A stretch of DNA of 64,000 nt from an uncultured Tenacibaculum sp. (GTDB taxonomy: Bacteria > Bacteroidota > Bacteroidia > Flavobacteriales > Flavobacteriaceae). Shown here piece by piece: positions 1 to 6,599 of this stretch; the first letter of the stretch is position 1; each line of letters begins with the position of its first letter. Under the pieces are notes generated by a model. The model searched no databases. It was given only the letters and a program-made list of their open reading frames with translations, and was not told where the DNA came from. Location: the NCBI GenBank assembly GCA_947504185.1, contig CANNGJ010000002.1:62001-126000 (forward strand), given 5' to 3'. Both the position numbers and the translations under genes were made by a program.

Positions 1-1
1 T

Positions 2-127
2 AAAATGAAAGAAAATGATTATTCCAAACCTATTGGTTTAACTGTTATAAAATACAAAGATTATTTTATAAAAGGTACTTATGACAAGAAAACAAAAATG
101 TATATTTTAAAAAAGTATACAGATTAA
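2..127 (+). CDS. C-terminal fragment of an unidentified protein (5' end outside window)
   Basis: An open frame enters from the window edge and ends at TAA 125-127, giving 41 residues rich in Lys and Tyr (for example KDYFIKGTYDKKTKMYIL). The ATG at 5-7 could be an internal Met rather than the start, so I treat this as the tail of a longer gene. The family cannot be recognised from so short a piece. A strong terminator follows 25 bp later, which supports a real gene end here. Confidence 0.5.
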   Translation, partial: KMKENDYSKPIGLTVIKYKDYFIKGTYDKKTKMYILKKYTD

Positions 128-152
128 AAAATAGAATCTTTATTATATTCGT

Positions 153-184
153 AACCTCACTTAAAAAGTGAGGTTTTTTATTTT
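153..184 (+). terminator. Rho-independent terminator
   Basis: Perfect 10-bp stem (AACCTCACTT / AAGTGAGGTT, 153-162 with 166-175) and a 3-nt loop, followed by a T-rich tract. It closes the upstream gene fragment just before tex. Confidence 0.85.
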
Positions 185-195
185 AAAAAAAATCT

Positions 196-2322
196 ATGCA
201 ACTCATTCCCTACATAACTTCCCGTTCTCAAATCTCAGAAAAATCAATTCAAAATACGATTGAATTATTAAATGAAGATTGTACCATTCCGTTTATATCA
301 AGATATAGAAAAGAGAAAACAGGAAACTTAGATGAAATTGAAATCGGACAAATAGTTCAGTTAAAAGAACAATTTGAAGCGTTAAAAAAAAGAAAAACAG
401 CAATTTTAAAAGCACTAGAAGAACAAGAAGTTCTAACCAATGAGTTAAAAGAAAAAATAGAGAAAACTGACGATCTTACTACTTTAGAAGACATCTACCT
501 TCCTTATAAAAAGAAACGTAAAACCAAAGCTGAAACTGCTCGTAAAAACGGATTAGAGCCTTTAGCCAAGATGATAATGAGTCAACGTGTAAACGATTTA
601 GATTTCACCGCTTCTAAATATACTTCAAGCGAAGTAGAAAGCTCAGAAAAAGCATTAGAAGGAGCTCGTTTTATTATTGCAGAATGGATTAATGAACGAA
701 CAGATATCAGAAATAATATTCGTTATCAACTAGAACGTTTTGCTACGATTTCAACCAAAATAATTAAAACAAAAAAGGAAGATGAAAAAGCTCAAAAGTT
801 TAAAGACTATTTCGATTGGTCTGAAAATTTAAATCGTATTCCTTCTCACAGATTATTAGCAATTTTAAGAGCAGAAAGCGAAGGTTTTATTCGCGTAAAA
901 ATTGAAATTGACAACGAAAGAGCGCTTCAAAAAATGGAAGATCGAATTATTCGTTCTAATAACGATTGTTCTGATCAAATTGAATTAGCAATTGCGGATG
1001 CTTATAAACGATTGTTATATCCATCTCTTTCTAACGAAGCTTTATCAATCGCAAAAGAAAAAGCAGATGAATCAGCAATTAATGTATTTACTAAAAATTT
1101 ACAACAACTTTTATTAGGAGCTCCGTTAGGTGAAAAACGAATTTTAGCGATAGATCCTGGGTTTAGATCGGGCTGTAAAGTAGTTTGTTTAAATGAACAA
1201 GGAGATTTATTGTATAACGAAACAATCTTCCCACATCCGCCACAAAATAGAGATAACGATGCTATTAAAAAAATCAGCTCTCTTACCGATGCTTATAAAA
1301 TTGAAGCGATTGCAATTGGAAACGGAACAGCATCGAGAGAAACGGAACAATTAATAAAACGTATTCATTTTAAAAATGAAATTGAGGTTTTCGTGGTAAG
1401 CGAAGCTGGAGCCTCTATTTATTCAGCGTCAAAAATTGCACGTGACGAATTTCCTGATTACGATGTTACTGTTCGTGGTTCAGTTTCGATAGGTCGTCGT
1501 TTAGCAGATCCTTTAGCTGAATTGGTAAAGATTGATGCGAAATCTATCGGAGTTGGACAATATCAACATGATGTAGACCAATCAAAATTAAAAAAATCTT
1601 TAGACACTACTGTAGAGCATTGTGTAAATAAAGTAGGCGTTAATATTAACACCGCAAGTGCTTCTTTATTAAGTTATGTTTCTGGTATTGGTCCGAAATT
1701 AGCAGAAAATATTGTTGCTTACAGAAATGAAAATGGTTCTTTTTCTGATAGAAAAACCATTAAAAAAATAGCTCGATTAGGCGGAAAAGCATTTGAACAA
1801 TCTGCTGGATTTTTACGAATTAAAAATGGTGATAATCCTTTAGATGATTCTGCTGTTCACCCTGAACAATATCCATTAGTTAAAAAAATTGCCAAAGATG
1901 TAGGTAAAAACATTTCTGATTTAATTGGTAATTCTACTGAACTAAAACAAATTGATTTAAATAAATACATTAACGATACTGTTGGTTTACCCACTTTAAA
2001 AGATATTATTTCTGAATTAGAAAAACCAGGATTAGATCCGAGAGAAAAAGCGAAGGCTTTTAGTTTTAATCAGAATATTAAATCAATTACCGATTTACAT
2101 GAAGGTCAATTATTACCTGGAATTGTAAATAACATTACCAACTTTGGTTGTTTTGTTGATATCGGAATTAAAGAAAGTGGTTTGGTACATGTATCAAACT
2201 TAACGAATACATTTGTAAAAGATGTTAATGAACATGTTGCTTTACATCAACAAGTAATTGTGAAAGTTTTAGAAGTTGATGTTAACCGAAAACGTATTCA
2301 GCTTTCTATGAATTATAAATAA
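196..2322 (+). CDS. tex: Tex/YhgF family RNA-binding transcriptional accessory protein
   Basis: Tex is a conserved cytoplasmic nucleic-acid-binding protein linked to transcription and stress tolerance; its exact biochemical role is still debated. The 708-residue product has the standard order: helical N-terminal domain (about 1-310), YqgF/RNase H-like domain starting at RILAIDPGF (about 325-450), a helix-hairpin-helix region containing SGIGPKLAENIVAYR (about 490-560), and a C-terminal S1 domain (about 635-708) with GCFVDIG and GLVHVS. Length matches the family (about 700-780). The ATG at 196 gives the usual N-terminus. It lies alone between two terminators, so it is probably monocistronic. 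High confidence in identity. Confidence 0.96.
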   Translation: MQLIPYITSRSQISEKSIQNTIELLNEDCTIPFISRYRKEKTGNLDEIEIGQIVQLKEQFEALKKRKTAILKALEEQEVLTNELKEKIEKTDDLTTLEDIYLPYKKKRKTKAETARKNGLEPLAKMIMSQRVNDLDFTASKYTSSEVESSEKALEGARFIIAEWINERTDIRNNIRYQLERFATISTKIIKTKKEDEKAQKFKDYFDWSENLNRIPSHRLLAILRAESEGFIRVKIEIDNERALQKMEDRIIRSNNDCSDQIELAIADAYKRLLYPSLSNEALSIAKEKADESAINVFTKNLQQLLLGAPLGEKRILAIDPGFRSGCKVVCLNEQGDLLYNETIFPHPPQNRDNDAIKKISSLTDAYKIEAIAIGNGTASRETEQLIKRIHFKNEIEVFVVSEAGASIYSASKIARDEFPDYDVTVRGSVSIGRRLADPLAELVKIDAKSIGVGQYQHDVDQSKLKKSLDTTVEHCVNKVGVNINTASASLLSYVSGIGPKLAENIVAYRNENGSFSDRKTIKKIARLGGKAFEQSAGFLRIKNGDNPLDDSAVHPEQYPLVKKIAKDVGKNISDLIGNSTELKQIDLNKYINDTVGLPTLKDIISELEKPGLDPREKAKAFSFNQNIKSITDLHEGQLLPGIVNNITNFGCFVDIGIKESGLVHVSNLTNTFVKDVNEHVALHQQVIVKVLEVDVNRKRIQLSMNYK

Positions 2323-2349
2323 AAAGAGCCGCTTAATTGCGGCTCTTTT
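2322..2349. terminator. Bidirectional terminator between tex and ssb
   Basis: Perfect 11-bp stem (AAAAGAGCCGC 2322-2332 with 2339-2349) whose ends are A- and T-rich on both strands. It serves the convergent tex and ssb genes. Confidence 0.9.
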
Positions 2350-2352
2350 CGT

Positions 2353-2688
2353 TTACTTCCCTCCTAACATCAACAATTCATTACAAACTACTTCTGTTAT
2401 GTATCTTTTTTCACCTTCAGAAGTTTCATATGAGCGAGAAGTTAATTTTCCTTCTATAGCTACTTCGTTTCCTTTTTCAAGATATTTTTCTATAATCTCT
2501 GCTGTTTTATTCCACGCAACTACATTATGCCATTGTGTATCTGTTATTTTTTCTCCTTGTGAGTTTTTATAACTTTCATTAGTAGCAATAGAAAATTTTG
2601 CTAATTTCTTACCACTATCTAGAGTGATAATTTCTGGGTTGTTTCCTAAATTTCCAATTAACTGTACTTTGTTTCTTAACGTATTCAT
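2353..2688 (-). CDS. ssb: Single-stranded DNA-binding protein, short form
   Basis: Single OB-fold protein of 111 residues starting MNTLRNKVQLIGNLG, with the conserved WHNVVAWNKTAEI block near the middle and GKLTSRSYET. It binds ssDNA in replication, repair or recombination. The acidic C-terminal tip (DDDIPF type) of the housekeeping SSB is missing; the protein ends ELLMLGGK, as in short second SSBs of Bacteroidota, so it may not recruit the usual SSB partners. The frame stays open upstream to 2832, but that longer start lies inside the inverted repeat of the neighbouring transposon and has no homology to SSB; the ATG at 2688 matches the family. A -7-like box lies 49 bp upstream, on the gene side of the insertion. 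Confidence 0.93.
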   Translation of the reverse strand: MNTLRNKVQLIGNLGNNPEIITLDSGKKLAKFSIATNESYKNSQGEKITDTQWHNVVAWNKTAEIIEKYLEKGNEVAIEGKLTSRSYETSEGEKRYITEVVCNELLMLGGK

Positions 2689-2736
2689 AAGATAAGTTTT
2701 AAATGATTTATAATTCGTCAGTTCGTTTTGACACTG

Positions 2737-2744
2737 CAAAGATG
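2737..2744 (-). promoter_or_regulatory. Probable -7 element of the ssb promoter
   Basis: On the minus strand this reads CATCTTTG, close to the Bacteroidota -7 consensus TAnnTTTG, 49 bp before the ssb ATG. I see no clean -33 TTTG. If correct, the ssb promoter survived the transposon insertion at 2827. Confidence 0.4.
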
Positions 2745-2819
2745 AAACACAATCAAAATTAAAAACGACTATTAAACGATTGTTTTCGATTGTAATTGAA
2801 TGTAATCGTTTATTTATTT

Positions 2820-2827
2820 TTAGTATC
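2820..2827. repeat. Left target-site duplication of the IS1595-type transposon
   Basis: TTAGTATC here is repeated exactly and in the same orientation at 6600-6607, immediately outside the two inverted repeats. Eight base pairs is the usual duplication length for the IS1595 family. Confidence 0.9.
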
Positions 2828-2856
2828 GGCAACTATATACAACTTGGGACAAGTCA
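2828..2856 (+). repeat. Left terminal inverted repeat of transposon
   Basis: Reads GGCAACTATATAC then AACTT then GGGACAAGTCA going inward. It pairs with 6571-6599 at 23 of 29 positions; the mismatches cluster in the 5-nt centre. Confidence 0.88.
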
Positions 2857-3073
2857 ATATAGTTTTGTTTTACAGTAAGTTTTGTGATTTTTTAAAAAGT
2901 CAAATTTCGTAAGCAACAAAATACTTACTTCCTACTACTAATGCAGGCGGATATACCAAAATTTAAACTTTCCAGCTTTCGCTAATAAGAATAAGAACTA
3001 TCTATAAACTGCTAATACCTTGATATAGACAAGCTACCCTAGCTAAACGGTCAAAACCGATTTATAGAGAATA
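2857..3073. other. Non-coding left arm of the transposon
   Basis: I find no convincing ORF. The stretch holds an imperfect inverted repeat (GTAAGTTTTGT near 2875 against ACAAAATACTTAC ending near 2930) and small hairpins near 3035-3060 (AGCTAgggTAGCT and CGGTtttgACCG read on the minus strand). It could contain subterminal transposase-binding sites or a small RNA. That is inference. Confidence 0.35.
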
Positions 3074-3214
3074 TTATTTTGATTGTTTTATTTCTAACAT
3101 ACCAAGAACATCATCAAAAGAAGCATTTATATTTAGTTTCTCTTGATAATCTTTATTATTTGTTTTCTTAGGTTCTTTCTTAGAATCCTTTATTTTCTTT
3201 TTGTTCTCAGACAT
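3074..3214 (-). CDS. Small Lys-rich ORF downstream of the transposase
   Basis: A 46-residue reading frame starts at ATG 3212-3214 and is co-directional with the transposase, 57 bp beyond its stop. The N-terminal half is very basic (MSENKKKIKDSKKEPKKT) and the C-terminal half is mildly amphipathic (ASFDDVLGMLEIKQ). I do not recognise a family. Position and strand suggest it is co-transcribed with the transposase and may be an accessory protein of the element, but a protein this short could be spurious. Comparison with related elements would decide. Confidence 0.45.
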   Translation of the reverse strand: MSENKKKIKDSKKEPKKTNNKDYQEKLNINASFDDVLGMLEIKQSK

Positions 3215-3271
3215 ATAACAAATTTACTAATTAATTATATATACCCAAAGAACTAAATTTTAAAGAGTAAG

Positions 3272-4204
3272 TTATATAGTTAGTTTTTTGTAAGATAAAA
3301 CGTGTTCTCCATTTCCAAGAAATTTTATAAACCTATCATGTGAAGAAAGTTCACGAGTATTAAATCTAGCAGAATATTCATCTAAATATCTACTCAAGTG
3401 TTTCTCACTTACTTGATGATAAATACCATACAATCCTCGCTTTAGAACACTCCAAAAGTTTTCTATTGTGTTTGTATGTACATTTCCAACCACATATTTA
3501 TTGGCACTATGTTTAACGCTTTTATGCGTGTAGTTATTTTTTAAGTAATTATATACAGGTGCTTCATCTGAATAAATTGTAGAACCTTTGGTAACGCTAC
3601 TAGATATAAATGCCTTTACGTGATTTATTTGAGCATTAGGACTATGCTTTAATACAACTTTTCCTTTACGCTCAATAACCCCTATAACAGTTTTCTTAGG
3701 GTTAAAAACCTTACCGTTATTAGTAAATGATTTATTTACAGAAGAACGTCTTTTCTTAAAATGCTTATTTCCCTCTCTACCTCCGATATAAGTTTCATCC
3801 ACCTCAACAGTATTATTCTTTCCTAACATTTTAGGCGCTCTTTCTTTTAGCATTTCTCTAATTCTGTGTAATACAAACCAAGCTGACTTTTGAGTAATTC
3901 CTAAATCTAAAGCTAGTTGAACAGAACTTATACCTTTCTTATGTGTCGTTGCTAAAAATATTGCTGCAAACCAAATTCTCATAGGTATTTTACTATTCTG
4001 AAATATCGTTCCTACCTTAACTGTAAACTTTTTATAGCAATCATTATTTGAACATTTATAACCTCTATTTGTTTTATATGGCTTATCGCTACCACAATGA
4101 GGACATGTGGGAGTTCCTTTCCATCTGATGTTCTCATAATATTCAATACAAGTACTTTCTCCCCTGAAATAATCTAGTAATTGTGGTAGTGATTTAAAAT
4201 TCAT
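3272..4204 (-). CDS. IS1595-family transposase (ISXO2-like DDE domain)
   Basis: A 310-residue transposase that would catalyse cut-and-paste or copy-type movement of the surrounding 3.77-kb unit. An N-terminal zinc ribbon has Cys34-x2-Cys37 and Cys51/Cys56 (TPTCPHCGSDKPY and KCSNNDC). A helix-turn-helix-like stretch follows (about 85-115). The DDE-type domain shows EVDETYIGG (Asp136), TIYSDEAPVY (Asp213) and HTNTIENFWS (about 243-252), the normal IS1595 landmarks. Length is normal for the family (about 300) and no frameshift is visible, so it is probably active. The start ATG at 4204 faces the 152-aa gene across a 101-bp gap that contains a perfect palindrome. Confidence 0.94.
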   Translation of the reverse strand: MNFKSLPQLLDYFRGESTCIEYYENIRWKGTPTCPHCGSDKPYKTNRGYKCSNNDCYKKFTVKVGTIFQNSKIPMRIWFAAIFLATTHKKGISSVQLALDLGITQKSAWFVLHRIREMLKERAPKMLGKNNTVEVDETYIGGREGNKHFKKRRSSVNKSFTNNGKVFNPKKTVIGVIERKGKVVLKHSPNAQINHVKAFISSSVTKGSTIYSDEAPVYNYLKNNYTHKSVKHSANKYVVGNVHTNTIENFWSVLKRGLYGIYHQVSEKHLSRYLDEYSARFNTRELSSHDRFIKFLGNGEHVLSYKKLTI

Positions 4205-4242
4205 TGTCTTTCTTTTACACTACAAATATACGAAAAATAATC

Positions 4243-4270
4243 CATTTATACGTTAATTAACGTATAAATG
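4243..4270. promoter_or_regulatory. Perfect 28-bp palindrome, candidate operator
   Basis: Two 14-bp half-sites (CATTTATACGTTAA and its exact reverse complement) abut with no spacer. It sits in the 101-bp divergent gap between the transposase (start 4204) and the 152-aa gene (start 4306), so a protein bound here could control both. There is no T-run, so a terminator is unlikely. Operator function is inference from position and symmetry. Confidence 0.6.
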
Positions 4271-4305
4271 TTAATTTGTAAGTATTTTTATACTATATTT
4301 ATAGC

Positions 4306-4764
4306 ATGGAATTTATAGAGAGTTTACTAAAAGAAAAGGAATTATTACTCAAAAGGCTAGAATATATAGATGCAACCCTTATGAGGTTATACAAAAGTGA
4401 ATCTCCTAATAAAATTAAAGAGAATTATTTTGATATAAATACATTTCCAATATCAGAAAGGAATCCTCAAAAGGTTTTATGGTTATTTCAAAATGTATTT
4501 AAAACTGGTTTAAGGTCTTTTCAAATACAAGAAACTTTTAACCAATTTAATGGTTTAAGTTCTAATGGAAAGGAAATTAAATTAGAAGGTACTTTAAGAG
4601 GTCTTAAGAAAAGTGGCAAACTAGTTATTGTTAAATATAATCAGTCTAATAAATTAAGCTTTTGGGGGCTTTCAGAATGGATTAGCGGTAATGATTTCAC
4701 GGATGAATATAAACCTTTGGAATACTTACCATCTAACATTGAAAGTTTTGAAATAATAAATTAA
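4306..4764 (+). CDS. Passenger protein, possible winged-helix DNA-binding protein
   Basis: A 152-residue protein of unknown family. The first 35 residues form a likely amphipathic or coiled-coil helix (MEFIESLLKEKELLLKRLEY). The middle (about 50-120) looks like a winged helix: helix around PQKVLWLFQNVFKTG, recognition-like helix around EIKLEGTLRGLKKSG, and a beta-wing around KLVIVKYNQSNKLSFWGL. This pattern is seen in small regulators, but I cannot name a family. The ATG is 35 bp from the perfect palindrome, which makes self-regulation and control of the transposase a reasonable guess. It is transcribed away from the transposase and towards the convergent 165-aa gene. Confidence 0.7.
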   Translation: MEFIESLLKEKELLLKRLEYIDATLMRLYKSESPNKIKENYFDINTFPISERNPQKVLWLFQNVFKTGLRSFQIQETFNQFNGLSSNGKEIKLEGTLRGLKKSGKLVIVKYNQSNKLSFWGLSEWISGNDFTDEYKPLEYLPSNIESFEIIN

Positions 4765-4802
4765 AATATTTATACTTTTTTATCCTGTGGTGTTCTTTAA
4801 AG

Positions 4803-5300
4803 TTATTTAGTGACTCCTTTTTCTATAGCAGCCTTCTCTATACTAAAAAATTTAAATTGGGAACCTTGGTTTTGTAAAATAAATGCTATTGTAGCTAAAA
4901 TTAAAGCAAAAGCAAAAGCGCTTGCTAAGCCAGCCCAAAAATTTAATTTGAAACTATTCCAAAAACTTGGTGTAAGAGGACGAATAGTCTCTTTTATTAT
5001 TTCTGTATTATTCTCCTTCAATCCTTCTTCTATTTCAGAAATAGCAACATTAATCGTATTCTCAATAAAACCATTCATTACAATTTCAGCTTTCATTTTA
5101 TATGATTCTAGCGAAGAATTTAAAGAAGAATTATCGTGAAAACATTTTAAAACATCATCTGTAATAGGTATGTTATCAGACTTTTTCTTTTCAATAAAAT
5201 CTATTTTATCTTTCTTATAAATCGAATAAGCAATATGACCTATAATATCATTTCTATCCTCGACTAATCTGCTGTAAATAAAATTAAATTCTCTCGCCAT
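4803..5300 (-). CDS. Passenger membrane protein with conserved-looking N-terminal domain
   Basis: A 165-residue protein. The soluble N-terminal part (MAREFNFIYSRLVEDRNDII, then GHIAYSIYKKDKIDFI) resembles a module I have seen at the start of assorted hypothetical proteins, but I cannot name it. A charged helical middle (about 75-105) is followed by one transmembrane segment (FWAGLASAFAFALILATIAF, about 118-138) and a short tail. The ATG at 5300 lies 17 nt inside the upstream 100-aa gene, so the two are translationally coupled. A membrane effector paired with a small soluble partner would fit a toxin-antitoxin or defence pair; this is inference only. Confidence 0.72.
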   Translation of the reverse strand: MAREFNFIYSRLVEDRNDIIGHIAYSIYKKDKIDFIEKKKSDNIPITDDVLKCFHDNSSLNSSLESYKMKAEIVMNGFIENTINVAISEIEEGLKENNTEIIKETIRPLTPSFWNSFKLNFWAGLASAFAFALILATIAFILQNQGSQFKFFSIEKAAIEKGVTK

Positions 5301-5586
5301 ATGTATCCAAAGCTTTTTGGTAAGCTTTTTTAATATCAGAATTTGAAAATGATTTAGTTATAAGCCCATTTTTCGTTTTATATTCAATATTAATATCTCC
5401 ATTATAATCTAGTCTAACTTTTTCAGATACACCATCTCTAATAAGCAAAGAATTTGCTTTTCTCAAAGTAGCTGTCGATATTTTATATTTTGGTGCTTTT
5501 TTATGCATCTTATTTAAATTTCTACATATAAATATATCACAAATTTTATTCCAAAACAAAATTATTCCACTTCTAATTGTTTTCAT
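5284..5586 (-). CDS. Passenger protein coupled to the 165-aa membrane protein
   Basis: A 100-residue protein of unknown family, first gene of a two-gene unit; its last 17 nt overlap the start of the 165-aa gene. Residues 1-26 are hydrophobic (GIILFWNKICDIFI). The rest is a compact charged domain (KISTATLRKANSLLIRDG; VRLDYNGDINIEYKTKNG; SNSDIKKAYQKALDTYG). A second Met at residue 27 (5508) would give a 74-residue soluble form without the hydrophobic lead, and I cannot decide between the starts. A small partner encoded before a membrane protein is the order typical of an antitoxin, but no known antitoxin motif is visible. Confidence 0.68.
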   Translation of the reverse strand: MKTIRSGIILFWNKICDIFICRNLNKMHKKAPKYKISTATLRKANSLLIRDGVSEKVRLDYNGDINIEYKTKNGLITKSFSNSDIKKAYQKALDTYGERI

Positions 5587-5659
5587 ATCATTTTTTTTAT
5601 TGTTTAATCTTTTATAATAAGGGCAATACAGCTAATTCGCTGTTAATATCTAATAAATA

Positions 5660-5693
5660 AAAAGAGATACTTATTACAACAAGTATCTCTTTT
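5660..5693 (-). terminator. Terminator of the 110-aa membrane protein gene
   Basis: Perfect 13-bp stem (AAAAGAGATACTT 5660-5672 with 5681-5693) and an 8-nt loop. Read on the minus strand it is followed by a T-rich run and closes the 5719-6051 gene. Confidence 0.8.
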
Positions 5694-5718
5694 ACATATC
5701 TCTATAATCTTAATAAAT

Positions 5719-6051
5719 CTAATCATTCAACGCTTTAGATAATCTGTTTAATGCTGAAAAAGCAAACAGTAAAGCTATTGGCTGAAATATTACTGCAAGT
5801 ATTGCAATAAACATTGAGGTGTTTCTCCATGTAGCAATAAAACTCCAAATAGAAAATAACACAAACAATGTTAGTCCTAAATATAAATCAATAAAACCAC
5901 ATACAATTGCTATTAATAATCTAACCAAAACCCAAATACTAAATATATTGTATCCGTAACTATCCATAGCACTTTGCCAAATTATATACCCTATAACTAT
6001 TAATACTAAAGGCAGTACAACTAAAAGTAATATCGTTTCCATCATAATCAA
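5719..6051 (-). CDS. Passenger membrane protein of unknown function
   Basis: A 110-residue, almost wholly hydrophobic protein with about three to four transmembrane segments (ETILLLVVLPLVLIVIGYII; VLVRLLIAIVCGFIDLYLGL; the TLFVLFSIWSFIATW region; the SMFIAILAVIFQPIALLFAF region). No family recognised. Several Met codons open the frame (MIMMETI), and the start could be 6051, 6045 or 6042. It is divergent from the small HTH gene and ends in its own terminator, so it forms a separate unit of the transposon cargo. Small multi-pass proteins next to a small regulator may be effector or immunity partners; nothing in the sequence proves it. Confidence 0.62.
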   Translation of the reverse strand: MIMMETILLLVVLPLVLIVIGYIIWQSAMDSYGYNIFSIWVLVRLLIAIVCGFIDLYLGLTLFVLFSIWSFIATWRNTSMFIAILAVIFQPIALLFAFSALNRLSKALND

Positions 6052-6147
6052 ATATTTTTAAATTAATATTTGCTAAAAGTATAAAAATTATTTCTTTTGC
6101 GTCCTTTCGTCCGCGTTATTTTTTATAACAATACATTGATTTGTTAT

Positions 6148-6366
6148 ATGGACGTAGATAAAAAGGTTTGTAATTACATCGCTAAAGAATGGGTTAAACC
6201 AAGTAAGTCAAATAGAAACTTTGCTTTAGACCATAATATTGATGAGAAAACAGTTAGAAAAATACTACAAGTTAACGGTTATAGAATGCCTTTAAGGACT
6301 CTAACTAAGATTTGTGAAGCAAGGGATTTAAAACTTGAAGAGTTTTTCAAATTAGTCCAAGTTTAA
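6148..6366 (+). CDS. Small XRE-type helix-turn-helix regulator (passenger)
   Basis: A 72-residue protein beginning MDVDKKVCNYIAKEW. The sequence runs as a Cro/CI-type helix-turn-helix: NRNFALDHNIDEKTVRKI (helices 2-3), then TLTKICEARDLKLEEFFKL, the classic XRE ending. The frame is open from an ATG at 6097, but the extra 17 residues (MRPFVRVIFYNNTLICY) do not look like part of an XRE domain and overlap the likely promoter, so I prefer 6148. It is divergent from the 110-aa membrane protein and probably regulates it or the element. Proteins of this kind are common as small regulators in Flavobacteriaceae. Confidence 0.75.
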   Translation: MDVDKKVCNYIAKEWVKPSKSNRNFALDHNIDEKTVRKILQVNGYRMPLRTLTKICEARDLKLEEFFKLVQV

Positions 6367-6380
6367 AATCTCTATTAAAA

Positions 6381-6409
6381 TGAGATAACCTACCATGTAG
6401 GTTATCTCA
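6381..6409. terminator. Perfect 13-bp inverted repeat after the HTH gene
   Basis: TGAGATAACCTAC and its exact complement are separated by CAT, 15 bp after the HTH stop codon. The plus-strand side lacks a T-run, so termination may be weak; an mRNA 3'-end stabiliser or binding site is also possible. Confidence 0.6.
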
Positions 6410-6414
6410 AAAAG

Positions 6415-6534
6415 TATTGACAGAAAAAGTATAAATACATATACCGTGCACGTTGGTTCCTTTATCATCACATTAGATAATACCATATTACTAACTGTCA
6501 ATAAACTTAGGAGATTTTCTGGCTCTCCTAAGTT
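6415..6534. other. Possible structured RNA in the right arm of the transposon
   Basis: A 9-bp inverted repeat (TATTGACAG 6415-6423 with CTGTCAATA 6495-6503) encloses 71 nt without an ORF. It is followed directly by a 12-bp hairpin (AAACTTAGGAGA 6503-6514 with 6523-6534) that resembles a terminator. A long-range closing stem stacked on a terminator is the form of some small RNAs. I see no convincing promoter, so this is tentative. Confidence 0.3.
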
Positions 6535-6570
6535 TTCAATATATTTATATTATTAATTTAAACAAAGTGA

Positions 6571-6599
6571 TGTCTTGTCCCATTAAGTATATAGATGCC
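6571..6599 (-). repeat. Right terminal inverted repeat of transposon
   Basis: Read inward on the minus strand: GGCATCTATATAC then TTAAT then GGGACAAGACA, matching the left end at 23 of 29 positions. Confidence 0.88.

Larger units (their letters stand above)
2828..6599. mobile_element. 3.77-kb IS1595-family transposon with passenger genes
   Basis: The unit is bounded by 29-bp imperfect inverted repeats (23 of 29 identical, both beginning GGCA, sharing CTATATAC and GGGACAAG) and flanked by a perfect 8-bp direct repeat. Inside are an IS1595-type transposase, a 46-residue ORF, five further ORFs, a 28-bp perfect palindrome and several hairpins. IS1595-family elements that carry passenger genes are established; the passenger set here I do not recognise. 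The element has inserted between ssb and the acetyltransferase gene, which would otherwise be divergent neighbours about 160 bp apart. The intact transposase and matching target duplication suggest a fairly recent insertion. Confidence 0.88.

Noticed and set aside
2689..2832. N-terminal extension of ssb to an ATG at 2832
   Set aside because: The extra 48 residues have no SSB homology, and the ATG lies inside the transposon inverted repeat, so the extension is an accident of the insertion.
4243..4270. Chromosome dimer resolution (dif) site
   Set aside because: A dif site has two 11-bp imperfect arms around a central spacer; this palindrome has no spacer and lies inside a transposon.
4810..5139. 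Plus-strand ORF opposite the 165-aa gene
   Set aside because: It is antisense to a coupled gene pair and its composition mirrors the transmembrane segment; no independent support.
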